A stretch of DNA of 64,000 nucleotides from Thalassotalea_H castellviae (GTDB lineage Bacteria; Pseudomonadota; Gammaproteobacteria; Enterobacterales; Alteromonadaceae), in the NCBI RefSeq assembly GCF_031846185.1, contig NZ_JAVRIF010000001.1, positions 124,001 through 188,000 of the forward strand. The letters run 5' to 3'. Each line of letters opens with the position of its first letter. The stretch's first letter is position 1. Positions 54,244 to 62,473 of the stretch are shown piece after piece. A program made the translations under genes and the position numbers. The notes below the pieces were generated by a model that saw nothing but the letters and a program-made list of their open reading frames with translations, did no database searches and was not told where the DNA came from.

Positions 54244-55134
54244 TTATTTATTTTTCTCTTCGGAAAATAACGCATCTAATTTTTGTTCATAATCGTGATA
54301 ACCAAGGTAGTCATACAAATCCATACGGGTTTGCATATTGGTAATTTCTGCCTTTTGGTCACCATCAGTTAATAAGGTTTTATAAACAGACTCTGCTGCT
54401 TTGTTCATTGCACGAAATGCCGATAATGGATAAAGCACCATAGCGCAGCCCCACTCAGCTAATTGAGTTTTATTCCATAATTCAGTTTGGCCAAATTCTG
54501 TAATATTTGCTAAAACAGGAACATTTAAGTTTTCAGTAAACGCGCGATAATGCTCTTCCGTTTTAACGGCTTCAGCAAAAATACCATCAGCACCAGCTTC
54601 AACATAAGCTTTAGCACGCTCAAGAGCAGCTTCTAGACCTTCTTGGGCAAAAGCGTCTGTGCGCGCCATAATAAAAAAGTCAGCATCAGTTCGTGCATCA
54701 ACTGCCGCTTTGATGCGATCAACCATTTCTTCCGATGAAACAATCGCTTTATTAGGACGATGACCACAACGTTTTTGCGCGACTTGATCTTCAATATGTA
54801 CTGCTGCGGCACCAGCTTTTTCCATATCACGAATAGTTTTTGCAATATTGAATGCTCCACCCCAACCCGTATCGATATCAACTAATAAAGGTAAACTTGA
54901 AGCGGAAGTAATACGTTGTACATCAGCAATCACATCATTTAACGAAGTCATGCCTAAATCTGGTAAACCGTATGACGCATTTGCGACCCCCCCACCAGAT
55001 AGATAAATAGCCTGATGGCCTAATTGTTCCGCCATCATTGCGCAATAAGCATTGATAGTGCCGACCACTTGTAAAGGCTTATTATTAAGAAGTGCTTGTC
55101 TAAATTTAGCACCTGGAGATAATTTTACAGACAT
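54244..55134 (-). CDS. prpB: 2-methylisocitrate lyase
   Basis: This 296-residue enzyme, the same length as E. coli PrpB, cleaves 2-methylisocitrate to pyruvate and succinate. It belongs to the PEP mutase/isocitrate lyase superfamily: LSGGGVANASYGLPD, LLVDIDTGWGG (metal Asp) and QKRCGHRP with the catalytic Cys123. I choose the ATG at 55134 (MSVKLSPGAKF), preceded by AAGAGGACG; the frame upstream overlaps the gntR stop. It lies 16 bases after the regulator gene, making regulator and prp genes one operon. Confidence 0.96.
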   Translation of the reverse strand: MSVKLSPGAKFRQALLNNKPLQVVGTINAYCAMMAEQLGHQAIYLSGGGVANASYGLPDLGMTSLNDVIADVQRITSASSLPLLVDIDTGWGGAFNIAKTIRDMEKAGAAAVHIEDQVAQKRCGHRPNKAIVSSEEMVDRIKAAVDARTDADFFIMARTDAFAQEGLEAALERAKAYVEAGADGIFAEAVKTEEHYRAFTENLNVPVLANITEFGQTELWNKTQLAEWGCAMVLYPLSAFRAMNKAAESVYKTLLTDGDQKAEITNMQTRMDLYDYLGYHDYEQKLDALFSEEKNK

Positions 55135-55150
55135 AAAAACGTCCTCTTGG

Positions 55151-55843
55151 TTAATGAGTGTTGCTGTTTTTTTCAGCAATTTTATTTTCGATATTTTTCC
55201 GTGAAGCTGCGATATGACGCCTCATTAATATCTCAGCAAGTTCGCCATCCCTATCAGCAATCGCCTCAATAATGCGCGAATGTTCCTCAAAAGCTTTACT
55301 GGCTCTTGGACTATTCATGCCAAATTGGCAACGATACATTCGAACTAAGTGATAAAGTTGACCGCATAAAATATTGATCAGCTGTTGATTATGACTACCT
55401 AGAATAACTTTATAATGAAAATCAAGATCACCCTCTTCTTGATAATAGGCTGTTCCTTCTTTAAGCGCTTGCATACTGGCATGCTGCGTTAATATGTCTT
55501 TCATCTCGCTTATTTCACGATCTGTCATATACATAGCAGCTTGTCGACACGCCATGCCTTCCAGTGATTCACGCACCACATAAATTTCAAGTAACCCTTC
55601 AATAGAACACTCAACGACTTTTGAGCCTATGTTTGGTTTACGTTCAATTAAATGGCACTTCTCTAATCGATTAAGCGCTTCCCTTAGCGTAGAACGACTG
55701 ATTTGATATTGCTTCGCCAGCTCTGGCTCGCTTATTTTACTGCCAGCAGGAATATGTCCTTCGACGATCGCATGTAACATGCGTTGAAAAACTTTATCGG
55801 CAGTGGTCACTGGAGTTTGTAATGTAGGGTTTTCTAACGCCAT
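55151..55843 (-). CDS. prpR: GntR/FCD-family regulator of the prp operon
   Basis: This 230-residue regulator has a GntR winged helix (GSKISEPELAKQYQISRSTLREAL, residues about 35-60) and a C-terminal FCD helical ligand domain (VRESLEGMACRQAAMYM, HYKVILGSHNQQLI, HSRIIEAIADRDGELAEILMRRHI). It is the first gene of the operon with prpB-prpC-acnD-prpF, so it probably represses propionate catabolism until an intermediate such as 2-methylcitrate is present; the ligand is inferred. The ATG at 55843 is used; a GTG four codons upstream also fits. An operator-like palindrome overlaps this start. Confidence 0.9.
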   Translation of the reverse strand: MALENPTLQTPVTTADKVFQRMLHAIVEGHIPAGSKISEPELAKQYQISRSTLREALNRLEKCHLIERKPNIGSKVVECSIEGLLEIYVVRESLEGMACRQAAMYMTDREISEMKDILTQHASMQALKEGTAYYQEEGDLDFHYKVILGSHNQQLINILCGQLYHLVRMYRCQFGMNSPRASKAFEEHSRIIEAIADRDGELAEILMRRHIAASRKNIENKIAEKNSNTH

Positions 55844-55844
55844 T

Positions 55845-55856
55845 ATTGTCGACACT
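55845..55856. promoter_or_regulatory. PrpR-type operator O2 (start-proximal)
   Basis: ATTGTCGACACT matches the palindrome ATTGTCGACAAT at 11 of 12 positions. It overlaps the likely start codon region of prpR, where binding would block the gene's own expression. Confidence 0.65.
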
Positions 55857-55916
55857 TATAAATATTTACAACGATAATAGTTGAAATATTGCTTTAGTCA
55901 AGTACAAACCCACTAT

Positions 55917-55928
55917 ATTGTCGACAAT
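55917..55928. promoter_or_regulatory. PrpR-type operator O1 (perfect palindrome)
   Basis: ATTGTCGACAAT is a perfect 12-base palindrome of the GntR/FCD type (GT-N-N-AC core), 74 bases upstream of prpR and 72 bases from the second copy. It lies in the only non-coding stretch before the prp operon. Confidence 0.8.
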
Positions 55929-55981
55929 TTAAAAAATAAAATCATCTGTCACGTGGTTGAAAGTAAGCAGAGATAGGTTGA

Positions 55982-57211
55982 TTAACCAAAGAACCAATAA
56001 CAAACAAAAACTGCGGCAGAAATTCCGGCAAGATCAGCAAATAACCCGCAAGTGATAGCATGTCGGCTATAACGAATACCTACAGAGCCGAAATACACAG
56101 CAAGTACATAAAACGTCGTTTCAGTAGAGCCTTGAACGATAGACGCTAATCGCCCCGCGAAGGAGTCTGCACCATGAGTATTCATGGTTTCTATCATCAT
56201 AGCTCTTGCGCCAGAGCCACTTAACGGTTTGATAATTGCAGTCGGTAATGCGTCGACAAACCTACTATCAAAACCTAAAAAGATAATAACTTGCCTAAAA
56301 GTGTCGACAATTAACTCAAGCGCGCCACTAGCTCTAAAAACACCGATGGCACATAACATTGCTAATAAGTATGGAATCAGTTTAATACTGGTTTCAAAAC
56401 CCTCTTTAGCGCCTTCAATGAAGCTATTATAAACATCAACTTTTTTTCGCATAGCGCTAAGGATGAAAATAACCAGCGTGAGAAATATCAATAAATTACC
56501 AAATAACGAAGACTGTTGTGCTAAGGCTTGGGCTGTTAAGGTTGAAAAATATACGGCTATTCCGCCAATAACGGCGATACCTGCAGAAAGATAAAGTAAC
56601 ACGACTTTATCATACAGTTTTATTTTTTGAATGGTCGCAACTGCCAGCAAACCGGCAATGGTCGAAGCAAAGGTGGCTAACAAAATTGGGATAAAAACAT
56701 CGGTAGGGTTTACCGCACCTTGTTGAGCACGATAGACAAACACAGCAACGGGAAATAAAGTCACAGAAGATGTATTAAGCACGAGAAATAAAATTTGTGC
56801 ATTACTAGCGGTATCTTTTTTTGGATTTAGTTGTTGTAAGTCTTGCATCGCTTTTAAACCTAAGGGCGTTGCAGCATTATCTAATCCTAAGAAATTAGCC
56901 GAAAGGTTCATGGTCATAGAACCCATTGCTGGGTGTCCTTTAGGCACCTCGGGCATGAGTTTATTAAATAAGGGGGAAATTGCTCGAGATAATTTTTCGA
57001 TTAATCCGGCATGCTCTGCTACTTTCATCATCCCAAGCCAAAAACTTAAAATACCAATCAAGCCAATGGCGATATCAACCGTCACTTTTGACATATCAAA
57101 AATTGCAGTTACTAATTGCTCAAAAATCAGAATTTGATCTAAGACTAACCATTGATAAAGTGCACTTATAAAGGCAATAAGGAAAAAGCTGATCCAAAGA
57201 CGGTTTAACAC
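55982..57211 (-). CDS. Fused SpmA/SpmB-like nucleoside-recognition membrane protein
   Basis: This protein of about 409 residues has two Gate (nucleoside recognition) domains, one in each half: LIGILSFWLGMMKVAEHAGLI with NFLGLDNAATPLGLKAMQ in the first and PTAIIKPLSGSGARAMMIE with VQGSTETTFYVLAVYFGSVG in the second. Bacillus SpmA and SpmB are separate proteins with these same motifs, so this is a natural fusion. About ten hydrophobic segments are present. I use the GTG at 57211 (LNRLWISFFLIAF); a TTG four codons upstream is possible. Substrate and role are unknown; it ends 54 bases before the prp operator region. Confidence 0.82.
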   Translation of the reverse strand: MLNRLWISFFLIAFISALYQWLVLDQILIFEQLVTAIFDMSKVTVDIAIGLIGILSFWLGMMKVAEHAGLIEKLSRAISPLFNKLMPEVPKGHPAMGSMTMNLSANFLGLDNAATPLGLKAMQDLQQLNPKKDTASNAQILFLVLNTSSVTLFPVAVFVYRAQQGAVNPTDVFIPILLATFASTIAGLLAVATIQKIKLYDKVVLLYLSAGIAVIGGIAVYFSTLTAQALAQQSSLFGNLLIFLTLVIFILSAMRKKVDVYNSFIEGAKEGFETSIKLIPYLLAMLCAIGVFRASGALELIVDTFRQVIIFLGFDSRFVDALPTAIIKPLSGSGARAMMIETMNTHGADSFAGRLASIVQGSTETTFYVLAVYFGSVGIRYSRHAITCGLFADLAGISAAVFVCYWFFG

Positions 57212-57521
57212 GGTATATTTCAATTATTTAAGGTGAAAACATTATCATTACATAGTTAATTAGAGACTTAAATACATAGTGAGGAATTCCTTCCCTGAAA
57301 AGCTGTGAGTAACTTGTGAACTAACCGTACAAAAGCGGTGAACATCATGTGACAGTAATATCGCAAAACTTAATAATCACCTTTATTTACAATAAGTTAA
57401 ATTTAATTAAAAATAAAATTAGCAATTAGTAAACTTTGCACTACAATTAACTTTACAGATGAATTATTAACCAATAATGCTCGCAAGCTTTCTATTGTTT
57501 TAGTAACAAAACCTGTTAATT

Positions 57522-57592
57522 AGCGCACGGCTCATCTCCTTTTTGAGCCATCCCCTAAGCCCGGAACTAGGTGTAGTTTCGGGCTGTTTTTA
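57522..57592 (+). ncRNA. Candidate small RNA with CUCC loop and terminator
   Basis: A first hairpin (GGCTCA at 57529-57534 pairing with TGAGCC at 57544-57549) exposes a pyrimidine loop TCTCCTTTT, complementary to Shine-Dalgarno sequences. CCCC follows, then a 12-base-pair hairpin (57558-57569 with 57574-57585, one G-U, loop GGTG) and GTTTTTA. The orientation needs plus-strand transcription, yet no plus-strand gene lies upstream for over 30 kb, so a short independent RNA is the simplest reading. A weak promoter could be TTGTTT near 57496 with TAATTA near 57518. This layout resembles Hfq-dependent regulators, but no known sRNA family is recognised. The rest of 57224-57521 is AT-rich with no gene. 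Confidence 0.45.
57558..57592 (+). terminator. Strong plus-strand terminator without an upstream gene
   Basis: A 12-base-pair stem with one G-U pair and a GGTG tetraloop is followed by GTTTTTA. On the minus strand the flank is GGGGATGG-like and could not terminate, so the element works only for plus-strand RNA. Confidence 0.75.
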
Positions 57593-57650
57593 TCGGCACA
57601 ATTAAACCGTCTTTTGCCAAAAATAAATAATATTAGAATGTCGAAGTGGC

Positions 57651-58421
57651 TTACTTTAATTTAAATAGTCGATTGAAATTTTCTGTGGATACTTTAGCAA
57701 TATGCTCAACTGATTGTCCTCGAATGCTCGCTAAATGTTTCGCGACTTCAACAACATAGGCTGGTTGATTCTGCGTACCTCGATGAGGAACGGGTGCTAA
57801 ATAAGGTGAATCAGTTTCTATTAAAATTTTATCATCCGGCACTTGCTTGGCCACTTCCCGTAATACACTGGCATTTTTAAACGTAACTATACCGGAAAAT
57901 GATATATAAAAGCCCATTGCAATGGCCTGCTCTGCCATTTCCCAGGTTTCAGTAAAACAATGAAGGATCCCACCGACATTTTCCGCGTTTTCTTCACGTA
58001 AAATATCTAGAGTGTCTTGCTGTGCATCACGAGTGTGAATAATTAATGGCTTATTCAACTGATTAGCAACCCGAACGTGTTTACGAAATGAATCCAGTTG
58101 CACCGCTTTTGTTTCAGGGGCATAAAAATAATCTAACCCCGTTTCACCAATGGCCACTACTCTTGGAGATTGTGATAATTTCGCCAAAAGGTTTTGATCA
58201 ACTTCGTCACCTTGATTTAAAGGATGAGTACCACAAGTTAACAATACATTTTCGTATTTTGCGGTTTGCTCTGCCATTGACGGAAAATCTTCTAAGGTAA
58301 CACTGACACATAATAGTTGGTTTACCTGTGCCAATTGTGCAGCAGAAATAACATTATCTAAGTTGTTATCAAATGAAGTCAGATCTAGACGATCTAAGTG
58401 GCAATGTGAATCTATGTACAA
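57651..58421 (-). CDS. TatD-family metal-dependent hydrolase (YcfH type)
   Basis: This 256-residue TIM-barrel hydrolase of the TatD family has the metal-binding DSHCHLD at residues 4-10, GETGLDYFY, IHTRDA, HCFTE and ETDSPYLAPVPHRG. In E. coli the YcfH gene also follows holB, supporting orthology. Family members act as DNA exonucleases or D-aminoacyl-tRNA-type hydrolases. The start is a TTG at 58421 with GGAG 7 bases upstream, giving MYIDSHCHLD, which aligns with the family N-terminus. It lies 59 bases after the pilZ gene. Confidence 0.92.
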   Translation of the reverse strand: MYIDSHCHLDRLDLTSFDNNLDNVISAAQLAQVNQLLCVSVTLEDFPSMAEQTAKYENVLLTCGTHPLNQGDEVDQNLLAKLSQSPRVVAIGETGLDYFYAPETKAVQLDSFRKHVRVANQLNKPLIIHTRDAQQDTLDILREENAENVGGILHCFTETWEMAEQAIAMGFYISFSGIVTFKNASVLREVAKQVPDDKILIETDSPYLAPVPHRGTQNQPAYVVEVAKHLASIRGQSVEHIAKVSTENFNRLFKLK

Positions 58422-58480
58422 CGAAGTACTCCTATTAAATTTAAATTACGTGAGAAAAATAACTAGCCAGTAAGGCAATT

Positions 58481-58807
58481 TTACATGGTTAAAGTCGCAT
58501 CTGATGAGTTGAGAAGTCTGCCAATGGCTTTTTCAATTTGACTGCGCATATTATCGGGATCTTTAACAAATGTAATGCCTATACCTGCTGGAGTACCGTT
58601 TTGCACGCCTATTGGCGTTAACCAGCAAACTTTTCCAATGATTTGTGAGGGTTCAAGCGAGTCTGGCAATAAAACTTGTAATTCAATGTCTACATCTAAT
58701 TCAAAGTGTTCGGTTGTTCTAACGAATAAACCACCATTTTTTACAAATGGCATATAAGATTGATATAAATCTCGATCGTTGACAAACTCTAAGTACAAAT
58801 GTTCCAT
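58481..58807 (-). CDS. pilZ: PilZ-domain protein, type IV pilus biogenesis type
   Basis: This 108-residue protein is a PilZ domain of the class found between holB and tatD in pseudomonads and relatives, needed for type IV pilus assembly. It has the conserved MPFVKNGGLFVRTTEHFELDV and IGKVCWLTPIGVQNGTPAGIGITFV stretches but lacks the RxxxR arginine motif, so it probably does not bind cyclic-di-GMP. Its ATG is 1 base after the holB stop. Location and length fit the family exactly. Confidence 0.9.
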   Translation of the reverse strand: MEHLYLEFVNDRDLYQSYMPFVKNGGLFVRTTEHFELDVDIELQVLLPDSLEPSQIIGKVCWLTPIGVQNGTPAGIGITFVKDPDNMRSQIEKAIGRLLNSSDATLTM

Positions 58808-58808
58808 A

Positions 58809-59786
58809 TTATTCCTCTACTGCATTCATAGTTATCCAAATATCAACTAACAACTTCTCTAAGCGATATTCTATATTTAATTGGACTAAAGTAAGCTGTT
58901 GTTTATTAAATTGCTTGATCAATAAATAAACTTGCCATAATTTTTCTTTGTTGTCTGTTAAGTATTCTAATAATTTCTCGTCAGAAAGACCATCAACAGT
59001 TAAACGGTTTAACCAGCTAGTTTCAGCCCTCATCAAATTTGTGATAACTCTCTCTAACCAATTGACACTGTTTTCATTGGCGTTCATTTGATTTAATAAA
59101 GTCATTCTCTGACTTTTATCAATTAAAAATCGAATGAAACTCTGACTAAATTGAAAATATTGTTGAGCACATTCTTCATCTTTAAGTTCTGATAAATGTG
59201 TTAAGTTAATAAAAGGGTCTTGCTCAGCCTGTTGGTTATCTAAATATTTTAATAACTCATTCCCTGTCGGTGGCTTGAGTTGTATATGGCGACAGCGACT
59301 AATAATAGTTGGTAATAAACGTTGCTCATCATGTACTAATAAAATAATAAAACTATTGTTCGTTGGCTCTTCCAACGTTTTTAACAATGCATTAGCTGCT
59401 GATTCTGTCATCGCTTCTGCATTTTCTATTATGACTACCTGATTGCTGGCTAATTGCGCGGTTTTTTCAAAAAAACGGCTGACATTTCTGATCTGATCGA
59501 CACCAATACTAGTGCTTGTTAACTCGATATTAATATGATCAGGGTGTGTCTGCTGTAGATATAAATTACAAGACTTACATTGACGACATGGAATGTTTTG
59601 TAAATTTTCCAGACTCCCCAAGTGCTCGGTTTGTATCGTTTGGCATAATAATGTATTGGTTAACCAGCGAGCTAATTCTGTTTTACCTGCACCTTGCACA
59701 CCTGAAAAAATCATCGCATGAGGCAAACTTTGTTGTTTTAACAGCTCAATAAAATGAGTTTTATTGTCAGCTAACCAAGGTTTCAT
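58809..59786 (-). CDS. holB: DNA polymerase III subunit delta-prime
   Basis: This 325-residue clamp-loader subunit has an AAA+ fold with GVQGAGKTELAR near residues 29-40, a zinc-binding group CRQCKSCNLYLQQTHPDH (with one more Cys just before), and VIIENAEAMTESAANALLKTLEEP for the Walker B/sensor region. It opens the sliding clamp together with DnaX and HolA. Its ATG overlaps the tmk stop by 4 bases (ATGA), and the pilZ start follows by one base, as in other gammaproteobacteria. Confidence 0.95.
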   Translation of the reverse strand: MKPWLADNKTHFIELLKQQSLPHAMIFSGVQGAGKTELARWLTNTLLCQTIQTEHLGSLENLQNIPCRQCKSCNLYLQQTHPDHINIELTSTSIGVDQIRNVSRFFEKTAQLASNQVVIIENAEAMTESAANALLKTLEEPTNNSFIILLVHDEQRLLPTIISRCRHIQLKPPTGNELLKYLDNQQAEQDPFINLTHLSELKDEECAQQYFQFSQSFIRFLIDKSQRMTLLNQMNANENSVNWLERVITNLMRAETSWLNRLTVDGLSDEKLLEYLTDNKEKLWQVYLLIKQFNKQQLTLVQLNIEYRLEKLLVDIWITMNAVEE

Positions 59787-60427
59787 TTATCACTTTCCAA
59801 AGTGCTTTTAATAAAACTGGCAACTTGTTGTTGGATATTTTGATGAACCGTTACCATATCCTCTCCAGCATTAATCGTGATGATAGTATTGTCATTTTTT
59901 GCCAGTTGACAATATTTATCACGAACCCGATGAAAAAAATCAATCTTTTCTTGCTCTATTCTATCAAGCTCACCTCTAGCCTGTGCGCGAGATAAACCTT
60001 GCTCAGGTGAAATATCAAGATATAAGGTTAAGTCTGGTTTGAAACCTTTGAGTGTAACGTTTGCGATCATATCCATGACATTATCATCAAACTGACGCCC
60101 GCCCCCTTGATAGGCTCTTGAAGAAAGATCGTGACGATCCCCTATGACCCATTTGCCTTCATTTAAAGCTGGCAATATACGGTTTGCTAATAATTGACTT
60201 CGCGCCGCATACATTAATAACAATTCAGTTTCTTGCGTCACCGTTTCATTATGATCAGCAGACTTAACGATTTCACGTAACGACTCGGCTAATAAAGTTC
60301 CACCTGGCTCACGAGTGGTAATATACTCTTGCTGATACTCTTCTAAGGTTTTTTTCACCACTTCAATGGCTGAAGACTTTCCTGCGCCTTCAATCCCTTC
60401 AATGACGATAAATTTTCCAATACTCAT
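59783..60427 (-). CDS. tmk: Thymidylate kinase
   Basis: This 214-residue kinase converts dTMP to dTDP. The P-loop GIEGAGKS is at residues 11-18, the DR(E/H)/TREPGG motif (TTREPGGTLLAESLRE) follows, DRHDLSSRAYQGGGR contains the conserved DR[YH] motif, and LID-region LSRAQARGELDRIEQEKIDFF matches bacterial Tmk. Length equals E. coli Tmk (213). It overlaps holB by 4 bases and follows mltG by 25 bases. Confidence 0.96.
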   Translation of the reverse strand: MSIGKFIVIEGIEGAGKSSAIEVVKKTLEEYQQEYITTREPGGTLLAESLREIVKSADHNETVTQETELLLMYAARSQLLANRILPALNEGKWVIGDRHDLSSRAYQGGGRQFDDNVMDMIANVTLKGFKPDLTLYLDISPEQGLSRAQARGELDRIEQEKIDFFHRVRDKYCQLAKNDNTIITINAGEDMVTVHQNIQQQVASFIKSTLESDK

Positions 60428-60452
60428 AAAATCTCTTAATTACTCAGTTTGT

Positions 60453-61457
60453 TTATTTACCCAACTGATACTTGGCTACAGCCTTATTATGTTCAGCTAA
60501 AGTCGTTGAAAATATATGTTTTCCTTGACCGTTACTGACAAAATAAAAATAATCAGTTTCTTCGGGATGCATTGCTGCTTCAAGTGCTGATAAGCCAGGC
60601 ATTGCTATAGGTGTTGGAGGCAATCCATTTATACGATAAGTATTATAGGGAGTCTTTTCTCGTAAATGTTTTCGTTTAATATCTCCCTGATATCGCTCAC
60701 CTAAGCCATAAATCACGGTTGGGTCTGTTTGTAAGCGCATGTTTTCATTTAATCGGTTAATAAATACAGACGATATCCTTCTATGTTCAGAGAATTGACC
60801 ACTTTCTTTTTCGATAATAGAAGCCATAATTAATGCTTGATACGCATTTTCATACGGAAGTCCTATCGCTCTAGTATTCCAAGCAATATCTAATTGCTGC
60901 TTCATTTTTAAGTAAGCTTTTTTAAGTACTTCTATATCCGTTGTTTTATACGTAAAGGCATAAGTATCAGGAAAAAATAACCCTTCTGGGTTTGCTTGTT
61001 TAATGCCTAAAGACTCTAGCATTTGACTAATTGATTCCGGACTTTGTAAGCGCTGTGTTATCTCGCTACGCTCTTTTAATTGAGCTAACCATTGCTTAAA
61101 TGTAGAACCTTCGACAAACGTAATAAAATATTGATGTTCATCGCCTTGCGCGATCATCGATAAAATTGACCGATAGCTTTGGCCTGGCTTTATTAAATAA
61201 GTTCCGGCTTTTATTTGCGCAAACTGGTTATTTAATCGTATATAATTTCTTAGCCAAAACCTTGTTGCCACTACGCCATTATTTTGCAACTTTTTAGTGA
61301 AGCGATTAAACGTTGTACCAGGTTCTATGGTAATAAACGTTTCTTTAACGAGTAAATTAGTATCATTAATTTTTAGATAAGTAACGGCCACTAAAGCAAT
61401 TAAAAACATGCAAACGATAAAAAATCCAGCAATGGTCATTTTTGTTAATCGAGTCAA
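60453..61457 (-). CDS. mltG: Endolytic murein transglycosylase (YceG)
   Basis: This protein of about 334 residues cleaves nascent glycan strands and terminates peptidoglycan polymerisation. It has one N-terminal membrane helix (MTIAGFFIVCMFLIALVAV), a LysM-like region and the YceG domain with the catalytic Glu in ASIIEKESGQ and conserved RLQTDPTVIYG and YNTYRINGLPPTPI. I start at a TTG at 61457, which directly follows the pabC stop and has AAGGAT 8 bases upstream; an ATG at 61439 and a TTG at 61487 are alternatives. It lies between pabC and tmk as usual. Confidence 0.88.
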   Translation of the reverse strand: MTRLTKMTIAGFFIVCMFLIALVAVTYLKINDTNLLVKETFITIEPGTTFNRFTKKLQNNGVVATRFWLRNYIRLNNQFAQIKAGTYLIKPGQSYRSILSMIAQGDEHQYFITFVEGSTFKQWLAQLKERSEITQRLQSPESISQMLESLGIKQANPEGLFFPDTYAFTYKTTDIEVLKKAYLKMKQQLDIAWNTRAIGLPYENAYQALIMASIIEKESGQFSEHRRISSVFINRLNENMRLQTDPTVIYGLGERYQGDIKRKHLREKTPYNTYRINGLPPTPIAMPGLSALEAAMHPEETDYFYFVSNGQGKHIFSTTLAEHNKAVAKYQLGK

Positions 61458-61458
61458 A

Positions 61459-62286
61459 TTAACGATCCTTTTCACATTCTTTATCAAGAATATAATTGAA
61501 GTATTGGTGACGATAGTGAATAACTGAGTCAGTATCTAATTGGTTATTATTGAATTCCTTCACCGGAACAATCCCCATCACACTATTACATATAAACATC
61601 GCTGAAATATCGGCTAAGTCAGACATTTTTTCTTTTACTTGTTCGATGCTAGTATCAAACGACAGTATATTTTGACGATAAAGCCCACGAACTCCAGCAT
61701 CGTCTAAAACAGGAGTGAAAACTTGCTCATCACGCAGCCAGAATATATTAGCGCAACTGGTTTCAACGACAAAGCCATTTAAATCACACACTAATAAATC
61801 ATCAGCCGGTGAATTATCTAATTCATCTCGAATTAAAACTTGTTCAAGACGGTTGAGATGCTTTAACCCTTTTAATAAAGGATTTAACCCTAACTGAATA
61901 TGACCATTAACAAGGCTTATCCCTTGTTCCGACCAAGCTTGATAATGTGTAGGCATATCATGAATTGAGACAATAATTTGAGCTCCACTAACACCTTGAC
62001 GAGAATAACCTCTGCCACCGGATCCTGCGGTGACAATAATTTTTAAAACTGCCGTAGTAAAACCTTTGGCCACATTTACAATTTCATCAACGAATGCTTG
62101 GCTTTGAATGAAGTTTATTTTCAAATAATGACAGCCCTCAGCAAGGCGATTAAGGTGTGCTGATAAAAATTGAACTTGGCCATCAACAATTTTTGCTGTT
62201 GTGAAAATGCCATCACCGTAAGCAATAGATCTATCACTGATATCAATTGAAGATTTTGGTTGACCATTTACTGAATAATAAAGCAT
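61459..62286 (-). CDS. pabC: Aminodeoxychorismate lyase
   Basis: This 275-residue PLP enzyme of the branched-chain aminotransferase fold (class IV) makes p-aminobenzoate for folate. Typical features are SIAYGDGIFTTAKI near residue 20, GCHYLKINF, LKIIVTAGSGGRGYSRQG and LKHLNRLEQVLIRDEL (the PLP Lys region), with VVETSCANIFW near residue 185. Length fits E. coli PabC (269). The adjacent mltG-tmk-holB order is the well-known arrangement. Confidence 0.93.
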   Translation of the reverse strand: MLYYSVNGQPKSSIDISDRSIAYGDGIFTTAKIVDGQVQFLSAHLNRLAEGCHYLKINFIQSQAFVDEIVNVAKGFTTAVLKIIVTAGSGGRGYSRQGVSGAQIIVSIHDMPTHYQAWSEQGISLVNGHIQLGLNPLLKGLKHLNRLEQVLIRDELDNSPADDLLVCDLNGFVVETSCANIFWLRDEQVFTPVLDDAGVRGLYRQNILSFDTSIEQVKEKMSDLADISAMFICNSVMGIVPVKEFNNNQLDTDSVIHYRHQYFNYILDKECEKDR

Positions 62287-62364
62287 GCATCACTCATGGT
62301 TTGATAATTAATTAGCACAATTGTGAATTTTTAAATTTGAAACTTTGTCATTGTATTTACAAAT

Positions 62365-62395
62365 AAGCCTGAATACCACTACAGTATTCAGGCTT
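62365..62395 (-). terminator. Hairpin after fabF
   Basis: A 12-base-pair perfect stem (AAGCCTGAATAC at 62365-62376, GTATTCAGGCTT at 62384-62395) with a 7-base loop lies 79 bases after the fabF stop. The minus-strand flank is ATTTGTAAAT, so the U-tract is weak. Confidence 0.65.
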
Positions 62396-62473
62396 ATATA
62401 CTTTTTCATTTCAATTGCTTCGTTTCAAGCGATTTACTGCTAAATCAATCGCTAACATTAATACACGAGCAAA

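Noticed and set aside
57340..57365. CRP-like TGTGA half-site upstream of the candidate small RNA
   Set aside because: The second half-site does not match and the spacing is wrong; a lone TGTGA is common by chance.
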